NCBI GenBank assembly: GCA_002331335.1
Contig: DCZO01000018.1
Location: 43,843 to 84,142 of the forward strand
Direction of reading: 5' to 3'
DNA: 40,300 bases
Origin: Nitrospira sp. UBA2082
Lineage (GTDB): Bacteria > Nitrospirota > Nitrospiria > Nitrospirales > Nitrospiraceae
The notes under the pieces were generated by a model, which was not told the origin of the DNA, ran no database searches, and saw only the letters and a program-made list of their open reading frames with translations. Below, piece by piece: positions 24,991 through 32,779 of this stretch (within the stretch, counting starts at the first letter, position 1; the number at the start of each line of letters is the position of its first letter). Both the position numbers and the translations under genes were made by a program.

Positions 24991-25800
24991 TCAACGCACC
25001 GCCTCACCCATGGCGGTTTTCAACGACCGCACAAACTCGGCGACATGCCCGACCATCCCGGGATCCTGTTGGTGGGACGCAATGCGTTTCACGATGGCGC
25101 TGCCGACGATGACGCCATCGGCCATTTTGGAGACCTGTGCGGCATCCTCCGGCGTCGCCACGCCAAACCCGACGGCGACCGGAGAGGCGGAGACTTTCTT
25201 CAGTTTCTGAACATTCTGCTGGATATCCGTCACATTGCTGAGCTTGGCCCCGGTAATGCCGGTCAACGAGACGTAATAGACAAATCCGTGCGATTCTTCC
25301 GCTACCAGCCTTCGCCGACTTGGCGTGCTGGTCGGTGCCAATAGAAAAATGAGCGGCAGGCCTGCGGCATCGGCCGGACCCTTGAGCGGTCCCGCTTCAT
25401 CCGGCGGCATATCGGGGACGATCAATCCATCCACTCCGGCAGCCTTCGCAGCTCTGCAGAATTTCTCATACCCCATGGCGTGGATCGAGTTGTAGTACAG
25501 CATGAGGACGATCGGGATCTCTGTGCGCTGCCTGAGGGACTTCACAGAATCCAAGATCTTGCGTAGCGATGTGCCGCTCTTCAGCGCCCGCTCGGCGGCC
25601 TGCTGAATCACCGGCCCATCCGCAATCGGATCGGAGAACGGCACACCGAGCTCAATGATATCGGCGCCTGCCTGTTCTAAGGCCACGACCAGCTGTTCTG
25701 TCTCAGCCAATCCAGGGTCCCCCGCCATGAGATAGGCAATGAGGGCTTTCTCTCTCTTATCACGCAATCGTTGAAACGTGGTTTCCAGCCGCCCGCTCAT
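24991..25800 (-). CDS. trpA: Tryptophan synthase alpha chain
   Basis: Cleaves indole-3-glycerol phosphate to indole, which is channelled to TrpB. The 269-residue TIM barrel has the catalytic Glu50 (IIELGVPFSDP) and Asp61 (IADGP), and the phosphate-binding GFGVATPEDAAQV and DGVIVGSAIVKRI. Its ATG overlaps the trpB stop by 4 bp (ATGA). Last gene of the trp operon; a 6-bp GC-rich inverted repeat directly after its stop (24966-24990) has no U-run and is a doubtful terminator. Confidence 0.97.
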   Translation of the reverse strand: MSGRLETTFQRLRDKREKALIAYLMAGDPGLAETEQLVVALEQAGADIIELGVPFSDPIADGPVIQQAAERALKSGTSLRKILDSVKSLRQRTEIPIVLMLYYNSIHAMGYEKFCRAAKAAGVDGLIVPDMPPDEAGPLKGPADAAGLPLIFLLAPTSTPSRRRLVAEESHGFVYYVSLTGITGAKLSNVTDIQQNVQKLKKVSASPVAVGFGVATPEDAAQVSKMADGVIVGSAIVKRIASHQQDPGMVGHVAEFVRSLKTAMGEAVR

Positions 25801-26990
25801 AACTCCACTCCTCGCATCCTGGCCACTTGCTGGACGTCTTTATCCCCACGACCGGACAGGTTGGCGATGATCACTTGTGACTTCTTCAGCTTGGGGGCCA
25901 GTTTGATGACCTGTGCAATGGCATGGGCGCTTTCTAATGCGGGAACAATGCCTTCCTCACGAGCGAGGAGATCAAAGGCGGCCAATGCTTCAGTATCTGT
26001 GGCATAGGTGTAGTCGATGCGTCCCTGATCATGATAGAGACTATGTTCAGGGCCAACCGCTGCGTAGTCTAATCCGGCCGACACGGAATGGGTCAAATTG
26101 ATCTGCCCATTTTCGTCTTGTAAGAGATAGGTCATGGTCCCTTGTAAGACACCCGGCTTCCCGCCGGAAAACCGCGCGGCATGCTTCCCGCTCAGAATCC
26201 CGCTCCCTCCGGCTTCGACGCCCACCATCTTCACCTTGCGATCACCAAGGAATGCATGAAAGAGCCCGATGGAATTGCTCCCACCCCCAACACAGGCCAC
26301 GAGATAATCCGGCAGCTTCCCCTCCGCAGCCAGAATCTGTTTCCGTGCCTCTTTGCCAATGATTGCCTGAAAATCTCGGATCATCATGGGATAGGGATGC
26401 GCCCCGAGAACCGAACCGAGGATGTAATGGGTCGTGCGAACATTGGTGGTCCAATCGCGCATCGCTTCACTGATGGCATCTTTCAACGTCCGGCTTCCGG
26501 CATCGACGCCCGTCACTTTCGCGCCGAGCAACCGCATGCGGAAGACATTCAAGGCCTGGCGCTGCATGTCCTCCGTGCCCATGTAGACTTCACAGTCGAG
26601 CCCGAACATCGCGGCTGCCGTGGCAGTTGCCACCCCATGCTGGCCGGCCCCGGTCTCGGCGATAATTCGTCGCTTGTTCATGCGCATCGCCAGCAGCACT
26701 TGACCGATCGCGTTGTTGATCTTATGCGCGCCGGTATGACACAGGTCTTCCCGCTTCAGATAGATCTTGGCCCCGCCAAATTTCCTGGTCAGTCGATCGG
26801 CACGGTAGAGACTCGTCGGACGCCCGACGTACTGTTTCAGATAGTAGGCGAGATCAGCCTGGAACCGGCGGTCTTTCTTGGCTTTGGCGTATTCCTCTTC
26901 CAGTTCCAGCAGTGCTGGCATGAGGGTTTCCGGCACATACCGTCCCCCATAGGGTCCGAACCGGCCATGGCTATCTGGAAGTATTGGCAT
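25797..26990 (-). CDS. trpB: Tryptophan synthase beta chain
   Basis: PLP enzyme that condenses indole with serine to give tryptophan. I choose the ATG at 26990 (MPILPDSHGRFGPYGGRYVP), which gives 397 residues, the normal TrpB1 length; GGGGAGGAG lies 10 bp upstream. A GTG two codons earlier is also possible, and the frame is open much further into trpF without homology. Lys90 in HTGAHKINNA forms the Schiff base; CVGGGSNSIG binds PLP phosphate; AETGAGQHGVATAT is conserved. Overlaps trpA by 4 bp. Confidence 0.97.
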   Translation of the reverse strand: MPILPDSHGRFGPYGGRYVPETLMPALLELEEEYAKAKKDRRFQADLAYYLKQYVGRPTSLYRADRLTRKFGGAKIYLKREDLCHTGAHKINNAIGQVLLAMRMNKRRIIAETGAGQHGVATATAAAMFGLDCEVYMGTEDMQRQALNVFRMRLLGAKVTGVDAGSRTLKDAISEAMRDWTTNVRTTHYILGSVLGAHPYPMMIRDFQAIIGKEARKQILAAEGKLPDYLVACVGGGSNSIGLFHAFLGDRKVKMVGVEAGGSGILSGKHAARFSGGKPGVLQGTMTYLLQDENGQINLTHSVSAGLDYAAVGPEHSLYHDQGRIDYTYATDTEALAAFDLLAREEGIVPALESAHAIAQVIKLAPKLKKSQVIIANLSGRGDKDVQQVARMRGVEL

Positions 26991-27034
26991 GTACACAACT
27001 CCTCCCCAATAAATCGACCGCAGTATAGTCGTCC

Positions 27035-27667
27035 TTATTTGACCGGAACAAGCCTGGCCGCTTCGATAAAGGCTCTGACTTTCTCCGGATCCTTCTTGCC
27101 CGGACTCTTTTCCACCCCGCTGCTGACGTCGACTCCGTAGGGCCGCACCAGCCGAACCGCTTCGGCCACATTCGACGGCGTCAGCCCGCCGGCCAACACG
27201 ATCGGCACAGATCGGGCCGCCTCCGCCGCCAACGTCCAATCAACCTGGTGTCCCGTGCCACCGTAGGCATGCTCCGAAAACGCGTCGACGAGAACCCCTC
27301 GAACTCGTGCCCGCCCTTGGAATTCGGCGAGAGCGAGGAACGACCCGCGATCTCTCACACGCAGGGCCTTCAGCACCGGACGTCCGAGCTGTTGGCAATA
27401 GGCTGCGGATTCGTCTCCATGCAGTTGGGCCAACGCGAATCCGCAGTCGTCCATCAATGTCCGCACGGCGGCGGCATCTTCGTTGACGAAGACACCGACC
27501 GGCAACACAAAGGGAGGAAGGTCTGCAATGATGGCGCGCGCTACGGACGGTTCCACCCAGCGAGGACTCTTCCGGTACATCACAAAGCCCAGTGCGTCCG
27601 CGCCTGCCGCCACGGCAACCTGGGCATCGTCACCGGTGGTAATCCCGCAAATTTTGACCTTGATCAT
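27035..27667 (-). CDS. trpF: Phosphoribosylanthranilate isomerase
   Basis: Converts phosphoribosylanthranilate to the carboxyphenylamino-deoxyribulose phosphate used by TrpC. The 210-residue TIM barrel starts at the ATG at 27667 (MIKVKICGIT); Cys7 is the general base and the aspartate in GVLVDAFSEHAYGGTG the general acid. PIVLAGGLTPSNVAEAV and GVDVSSGVEKSPGKKD form the phosphate-binding end. It lies 17 bp after trpC and 44 bp before trpB. Normal length, separate gene rather than a TrpC-TrpF fusion. Confidence 0.96.
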   Translation of the reverse strand: MIKVKICGITTGDDAQVAVAAGADALGFVMYRKSPRWVEPSVARAIIADLPPFVLPVGVFVNEDAAAVRTLMDDCGFALAQLHGDESAAYCQQLGRPVLKALRVRDRGSFLALAEFQGRARVRGVLVDAFSEHAYGGTGHQVDWTLAAEAARSVPIVLAGGLTPSNVAEAVRLVRPYGVDVSSGVEKSPGKKDPEKVRAFIEAARLVPVK

Positions 27668-27684
27668 ATCGTCGCCCCACACGT

Positions 27685-28512
27685 CTATGCCGACTGCCGG
27701 TTGCCGGCTTCGATCCCGAGCAGCTCGCGCACCTTGTTACCGGTGTGGTTGGCGCGAATGAGCGACTCCCCGATCAGCATCGCATGGACGCCGGCTTGGA
27801 CTAACTGCTTCACATGGTCACGCGTATGAATCCCGCTCTCACTGACAATGAGCTTCTCAGCTGGAATCCGCTTGGCCAATCGAAACGTCACGCCCAAGTC
27901 GGTCGTGAACGTCTTCAGGTCGCGATTGTTGATCCCGATCAGCCTCGCGGTGGGCACCCATTCCAACACCAGGTCCAGTTCCCGTTCATGATGCGTTTCA
28001 AAGAGGACGTCCATCCCGAGTTCACCGGCCAACGCGTGGAAATCAACCAGCTGCCGCCGCTCCAACGCCGCGACGATCAGCAGGACCGCATCGGCGCCGT
28101 GAGCCCGCGCTTCATAAAATTGGAGGTCCTCGACCATGAATTCCTTGTTCAGCGCAGGCAGCGGCACAGCCCTTTTGATCTCCGCCAAATAGCGAAGGTC
28201 GCCCTGAAAGAAATCCTTGTCCGTCAGGACGGACACGGCTGACGCACCATGTTCGTGATATGCGCGGGCAATGGCCAGATGATCGAACTGCTCGGCGAAT
28301 TCCGGCCGCAAGAGCCCCAGGCTGGGTGAGGCTTTCTTGACTTCCGCAATCAGGGCCGGGCTCGTCGCGGTCCTGGTGGCGTCGAGCGTCACGGCAAACC
28401 CCAACGGCGGCGCCAGATCCCGAATAGCCGACTTCAACTCGGCGAGATAGGCGCGGCTCTGCTTGTGCCGCAGCTCGGCTTTCTTATGTTCGAGAATGCG
28501 ATCGAGAATCAT
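27685..28512 (-). CDS. trpC: Indole-3-glycerol phosphate synthase
   Basis: Closes the indole ring, releasing CO2 and water. The 275-residue protein has the N-terminal helix (ILDRILEHKKAELRHKQ) and a TIM barrel with ALIAEVKKASPSLG (catalytic Lys), SVLTDKDFFQG, LNKEFMVEDLQ (Lys), LIGINNRDLKTF (Asn) and IVSESGI (Glu/Ser). It begins 6 bp after the trpD stop. No fusion to TrpF. Confidence 0.97.
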   Translation of the reverse strand: MILDRILEHKKAELRHKQSRAYLAELKSAIRDLAPPLGFAVTLDATRTATSPALIAEVKKASPSLGLLRPEFAEQFDHLAIARAYHEHGASAVSVLTDKDFFQGDLRYLAEIKRAVPLPALNKEFMVEDLQFYEARAHGADAVLLIVAALERRQLVDFHALAGELGMDVLFETHHERELDLVLEWVPTARLIGINNRDLKTFTTDLGVTFRLAKRIPAEKLIVSESGIHTRDHVKQLVQAGVHAMLIGESLIRANHTGNKVRELLGIEAGNRQSA

Positions 28513-28518
28513 CGGCGG

Positions 28519-29532
28519 TTAGGCCTTGTTCGTGTAGGCAATGAGCCGCTCCAGTTTCTCGGCTGCGGCACCCGAATCGATAGTCTGTTGCGCGAGGCGG
28601 AACCCGTCTTTTAATGTCTTGGCCTTGCCCCCAACGACCATCGCGGCGGCCGCGTTGAGACAGACGATGTCCCGCTTCGGACCTTTTCTTCCCCGCAAGA
28701 TGTCATGCGCAATGCGCGCATTGTCCTCAGGCAGGCCGCCGGCGACCTCTTTTCGCGGCGTGCGCGGCAAATCGAACTCTTCCGGAGCAATGAAATAGCT
28801 CGAGACGACGCCACCCTTGCCTTCGGAAATTTTCGTCCGATCCGAGACCGTGATCTCGTCCAGCCCATCCATGCCATGGGTCACAAAGCAATGTTGCGCC
28901 CCCAGTTCCAGCAGCACCCGCCCGAGAATCTCGGTCAAGCCCGCATCGTAGACACCCAACACTTGATGTGTAGCCCCGGCCGGGTTCGCCAGCGGTCCCA
29001 AGATATTGAGCAGCGTTCTGATGCCCATCTCCTGCCTCGGCCCGGCGCAATGTTTCATTGCCCCGTGATAGAGCGGAGCAAACAAGAACCCGATGCCCAC
29101 TTCATCAATGCAGTCCGCCACCCGGTCGGGCGACAGATCGATCTTGACGCCCAGAGCCGTCAGCACATCGGCGCTGCCGGACTTGGACGAAATCGACCGA
29201 TTGCCGTGCTTGGCCACAGTGAGGCCGGCTCCGGCTGCCACAAAGGCCGCCGTGGTGGAGATGTTGAACGTGTGGGCGCCGTCGCCGCCGGTCCCACAGG
29301 TATCCACGACGACTTTGGCGCCGACTCGGATCCGAACGGCACGCGACCGCATCGCCTTGACCGACCCGACGATTTCCTCGACCGTTTCGCCTTTTTGTCG
29401 GAGGCCCATGAGATAGGCCGCAATCTGCGCAGGCGTCGCCGCACCGTCCATCATTTCGGCCATGACGGCCTCCGCTTCCGGTTCAGAAAGATCGGCTCGG
29501 TCGGCCAGTTTGGCAAGCGCGTCTTTGATCAT
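28519..29532 (-). CDS. trpD: Anthranilate phosphoribosyltransferase
   Basis: Transfers phosphoribose from PRPP to anthranilate. The 337-residue protein shows the family's PRPP-binding VDTCGTGGDGAHTFNISTTAAFV at about 77-99 and KHGNRSISSKSGSADVLTALG (about 108-128), followed by IGFLFAPLYHGAMKH, which binds anthranilate. The ATG at 29532 has no evident ribosome site; the 30 bp before it are pyrimidine-rich and then the family B repeat begins. This is the only wide break in the operon between trpG and trpD. Confidence 0.96.
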   Translation of the reverse strand: MIKDALAKLADRADLSEPEAEAVMAEMMDGAATPAQIAAYLMGLRQKGETVEEIVGSVKAMRSRAVRIRVGAKVVVDTCGTGGDGAHTFNISTTAAFVAAGAGLTVAKHGNRSISSKSGSADVLTALGVKIDLSPDRVADCIDEVGIGFLFAPLYHGAMKHCAGPRQEMGIRTLLNILGPLANPAGATHQVLGVYDAGLTEILGRVLLELGAQHCFVTHGMDGLDEITVSDRTKISEGKGGVVSSYFIAPEEFDLPRTPRKEVAGGLPEDNARIAHDILRGRKGPKRDIVCLNAAAAMVVGGKAKTLKDGFRLAQQTIDSGAAAEKLERLIAYTNKA

Positions 29533-29562
29533 GATCTGAAGGAGAGGAGCGGGCTCGTGGGC

Positions 29563-29774
29563 CAGCCCACATTATTCATGATGGTTCGTAACGAAACCGC
29601 CCAAACGCCACGCGAGACGGGCACGCGGAGCTTCGAGAGACCGAGACATACTTGAAACAGTATATCGAGGTCACGAGGGGCGAGCCTGCCCGCCTGGGCG
29701 CGCGAAGACTGCGGCCAGGCTTGTCGCAGCGGCGTTTCAGCGGTTGCAGTAGAAGCATTCATGAATAATGTGGG

Positions 29775-29777
<3 letters not shown>
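29563..29777. repeat. Palindromic repeat family B, copy 1 (MITE-like), inside the trp operon
   Basis: About 213 bp filling most of the trpG-trpD gap. The termini are a perfect 18-bp inverted repeat, AGCCCACATTATTCATGA at 29564-29581 and its complement at 29759-29776. The interior is clearly related to 37175-37369 in the same orientation (shared GAGACGGGCACGCGGAGC, ATACTTGAAACAGTA, GAGGGGCGAGCCTGCCCG). The right end is part of the TAG stop codon of trpG. Open frames across it are shadows. Confidence 0.9.
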
Positions 29778-30338
<561 letters not shown>

Positions 30339-30341
30339 GGC

Positions 30342-30430
30342 AAAAAAATGAATGACGGTTAATGGTTCATGATGAAAACGAGAACCATCTTGCGCCTCTT
30401 CCCCACATTAACCATGAGCCATGAACCATT
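30342..30430 (-). promoter_or_regulatory. Inverted repeat and T-run between trpE and trpG
   Basis: The 94 bp between trpE and trpG hold a perfect 11-bp inverted repeat, AATGGTTCATG (30361-30371) with CATGAACCATT (30420-30430), with a nested GGTTAAT/ATTAACC pair, then seven T on the minus strand (30348-30342) just before trpG. This could be an attenuator-like or processing element within the operon, or a degenerate repeat of the ACCATGA type also faintly seen near 5145-5165. Confidence 0.4.
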
Positions 30431-30432
30431 CT

Positions 30433-31929
30433 CTATTCCAGTCCCTGCTCTGCCAATTCGATGGCGCGCATCATCGCGCGCGCCTTGTTGCACGTCTCTT
30501 CGTACTCATGTTCCGGATTCGAATCGGCGACAATGCCGGCTCCGGCTTGAATGAAGGCCCGATGGCGGGACACTACGACCGTCCGAATGTTGATGCACAT
30601 ATCCATGTTGCCGGAAAAACTGATGTATCCCACCGCCCCGGCATAAGGACCGCGTTTGGTGGGCTCCAACTCGTCGATAATCTCCATCGCTCTGATCTTG
30701 GGCGCGCCGGATACAGTGCCGGCCGGGAAACACGCCTTCAAGACATCGTAGACGGTCTTGGACTTGTCCAGTTTCCCAGTCACGTTCGACACGATGTGCA
30801 TCACGTGCGAGTACCGTTCCACGTTCATCAACGATTCCACCTGGACAGAGCCCCGCTCGGCGACCCGCCCAATGTCGTTGCGTCCCAAATCAACCAGCAT
30901 GATATGTTCAGCCCGTTCCTTGGTATCCGCCAAGAGCCGGCGCTCGAGCTGCGCGTCTTCCTCGGCCGTGGCTCCCCGTCGCCTCGTCCCGGCGATCGGA
31001 CGCACCGACACGACCCCGTCCTCGCATCGCACGAGGATTTCCGGGGACGAGCCCACGAGTTCGACCCCGGCAATCCGCAGGTAATACATGTAGGGCGACG
31101 GATTCACGACGCGCAACGCCCGATACAGCTGAAACGGCGGCGCCTGCAAGTTGGTCTCCCATCGCTGAGACAGCACACACTGAAAGATGTCACCGGCTTT
31201 GATGTATTCCTGCGCTCGGGCGACCATCTTTTCAAAATCCGCCTTGCTCATGTTCGGTGTAAAGCGAATAGCGGACCGCCGCCGCTTCGGCGCGGTCTTC
31301 CGGAGAGGCCGGCGCAGCCGGGCGATCATCCGTTCGATCTTACCGGTCGCCTCACGATAGGCCGAGCGAATGTCGCGGTCCGATACGGATTTCACATGCG
31401 CGTTGGCCACGACTTTGATCTTCTGCGAAACGTTGTCGAAAATGAGCAACGTGTCGGTCAACAGAAAGGCGAAGTCCGGTAGGCCGAGGTGGTCCTTCCT
31501 CCCGGATGGAAGCTCCTCGAACGTTTTCACCATGTCGTAGCCGAGATAGCCCACCGCCCCGCCCACGAAGCGGGGCAGGCCGGGAACCGTCACCGGACGG
31601 TAGGCCTCCATGAACTCCTGCACGCGGTCCAGCGGAGCGCCTCGGCTGGGGATTCGGCTGGCTCGCGCGCCCTTTCGGACACAGAGGTCTCCACGGTCCT
31701 CGACCATGACGATGGGAGACCCGCTCCCGAGAAACGAGTAGCGCGCCCACTTTTCTCCGCCCTGGATGCTTTCCAACAAATAGGCCGACGGGCCGTGATC
31801 GATCTTTGCGAACGCCGACACGGGCGTGTCCTGGTCCGCCAAGATTTCCCGGTACAACGGAATGAGGTTGCCCTTCTTCGTGTATGACCGGAACTCGTCC
31901 AAGCTGAGTGAATAGACCGGCGCCGCCAT
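30433..31929 (-). CDS. trpE: Anthranilate synthase component I
   Basis: Makes anthranilate from chorismate with ammonia from TrpG. From the ATG at 31929 (GGAG about 8 bp upstream) there are 498 residues. The N-terminal domain has the tryptophan-inhibition element around LLESIQGGEKWARYSFLG; the chorismate-binding domain has RPIAGTRRRG, ERAEHIMLVDLGRNDIGRV, FPAGTVSGAPKIRAMEIIDELE and YAGAVGYISFSGNMD. It starts 13 bp after the LysM lipoprotein stop, so that gene probably leads the operon. An ATG-less extension of nine codons upstream is not family-like. Feedback inhibition by tryptophan is expected from the family. Confidence 0.96.
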   Translation of the reverse strand: MAAPVYSLSLDEFRSYTKKGNLIPLYREILADQDTPVSAFAKIDHGPSAYLLESIQGGEKWARYSFLGSGSPIVMVEDRGDLCVRKGARASRIPSRGAPLDRVQEFMEAYRPVTVPGLPRFVGGAVGYLGYDMVKTFEELPSGRKDHLGLPDFAFLLTDTLLIFDNVSQKIKVVANAHVKSVSDRDIRSAYREATGKIERMIARLRRPLRKTAPKRRRSAIRFTPNMSKADFEKMVARAQEYIKAGDIFQCVLSQRWETNLQAPPFQLYRALRVVNPSPYMYYLRIAGVELVGSSPEILVRCEDGVVSVRPIAGTRRRGATAEEDAQLERRLLADTKERAEHIMLVDLGRNDIGRVAERGSVQVESLMNVERYSHVMHIVSNVTGKLDKSKTVYDVLKACFPAGTVSGAPKIRAMEIIDELEPTKRGPYAGAVGYISFSGNMDMCINIRTVVVSRHRAFIQAGAGIVADSNPEHEYEETCNKARAMMRAIELAEQGLE

Positions 31930-31942
31930 CTCGCTCCGTTCG

Positions 31943-32596
31943 CTATTCCGTCCCAACGATGAGCTTTTGGCCGACTTCGATGATGTCGTCGGGCAATTTA
32001 TTCATCTTCATCAACTTCTCCACTTCGATGCCGTAGCGCCGGCTGATACGAAAGAGGGTCTCGCCCGGCTTGACGACGTGCAGCGTTGGGCCGGGCTTGG
32101 CGGCCGACGCCGGTTCCGCAGCACCCTCGGCATCGCGCACCTTCGGCAGGGAGGAGGCCGACTTTGCGATAACTTCGTCCAGCGCCTCGAATGATTCCGC
32201 CGGCTTTTTCGGCTTGGCAACCGCAGGCCCGCTCTTGCGCATGTCTTCCATCGCCTTTCGCTCGAGCACCGCCGATTCCCTGATCGCTTCGGTTTCTTCC
32301 TGAAGCCGTGTCATCTGTTCGCGTACGGTCTGGACTTGCGAGGCCAACTCCCGATTTTTTGCCTCGAAATCAGCCAATTCAATCTTCGTCCGCTTGACTT
32401 CACTTTCCAGTTCAAGCGACCGTTTTTCCTCCTGGGCCAACAAGCGCTGGAAGTTCAGACTTCTTGCCTTTTCGGCGTTGTATTTTTCCTCCAACACGAC
32501 GCACCCGCCGACTATCGGACTCATGCCAATGATGATGGCTCCCACCAACCATACTCTTGGCACACGCCCATGCACTCTCGGCTTCGCGACTCCCAT
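31943..32596 (-). CDS. LysM-domain lipoprotein with coiled coil
   Basis: A 217-residue exported protein. The signal peptide (VWLVGAIIIGMSPIVGGC) ends in a lipobox GGC. Residues about 40-115 form a charged coiled coil (EKRSLELESEVKRTKIELADFEAKN onward), then a Pro/Ala/Lys linker, and residues 173-216 are a LysM peptidoglycan-binding domain (HVVKPGETLFRISRRYGI...EVGQKLIVG). I choose the ATG at 32596 with AAAGGAGG 6-13 bp upstream. It probably bridges the outer membrane and cell wall. It is the first gene before trpE, an association with no obvious functional reason. Confidence 0.85.
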   Translation of the reverse strand: MGVAKPRVHGRVPRVWLVGAIIIGMSPIVGGCVVLEEKYNAEKARSLNFQRLLAQEEKRSLELESEVKRTKIELADFEAKNRELASQVQTVREQMTRLQEETEAIRESAVLERKAMEDMRKSGPAVAKPKKPAESFEALDEVIAKSASSLPKVRDAEGAAEPASAAKPGPTLHVVKPGETLFRISRRYGIEVEKLMKMNKLPDDIIEVGQKLIVGTE

Positions 32597-32682
32597 ACAC
32601 CCCTCCTTTGACACGCCGGCTGCCCGTCGATGTCACGAGCTGCAGGCCTCTCTGCCGATATCCATCCACCCGGAAATAAAGT

Positions 32683-32712
32683 AGAATAGAGGCCAACGGT
32701 GATGAAAGTCAA
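32683..32712 (-). promoter_or_regulatory. Candidate promoter for the LysM-trp operon
   Basis: On the minus strand TTGACT (32712-32707), 18 bp spacer, TATTCT (32688-32683). It would give a leader of about 80 nt before the LysM gene. No leader peptide rich in Trp codons and no TrpR-like operator is apparent. Confidence 0.4.
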
Positions 32713-32779
32713 AGCGAAATGGGCCGGTATTCTGGTTTGACCGTTTCCGCAGTCCTATGCTACGGTCCTGTCCGTTGAG

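Noticed and set aside
26181..27140. A 319-codon open frame on the plus strand
   Set aside because: Antisense shadow of trpB, which is intact.
29529..29762. Small minus-strand open frame whose peptide resembles one at 37188-37481
   Set aside because: The similarity comes from the family B repeat; the frames are by-products of the palindromic element, not conserved proteins.
30421..31482. A 353-codon open frame on the plus strand
   Set aside because: Antisense shadow of trpE.
32597..32700. trp leader peptide/attenuator ahead of the operon
   Set aside because: No short ORF with clustered Trp codons and no terminator/antiterminator pair is visible; the first gene is a LysM lipoprotein.
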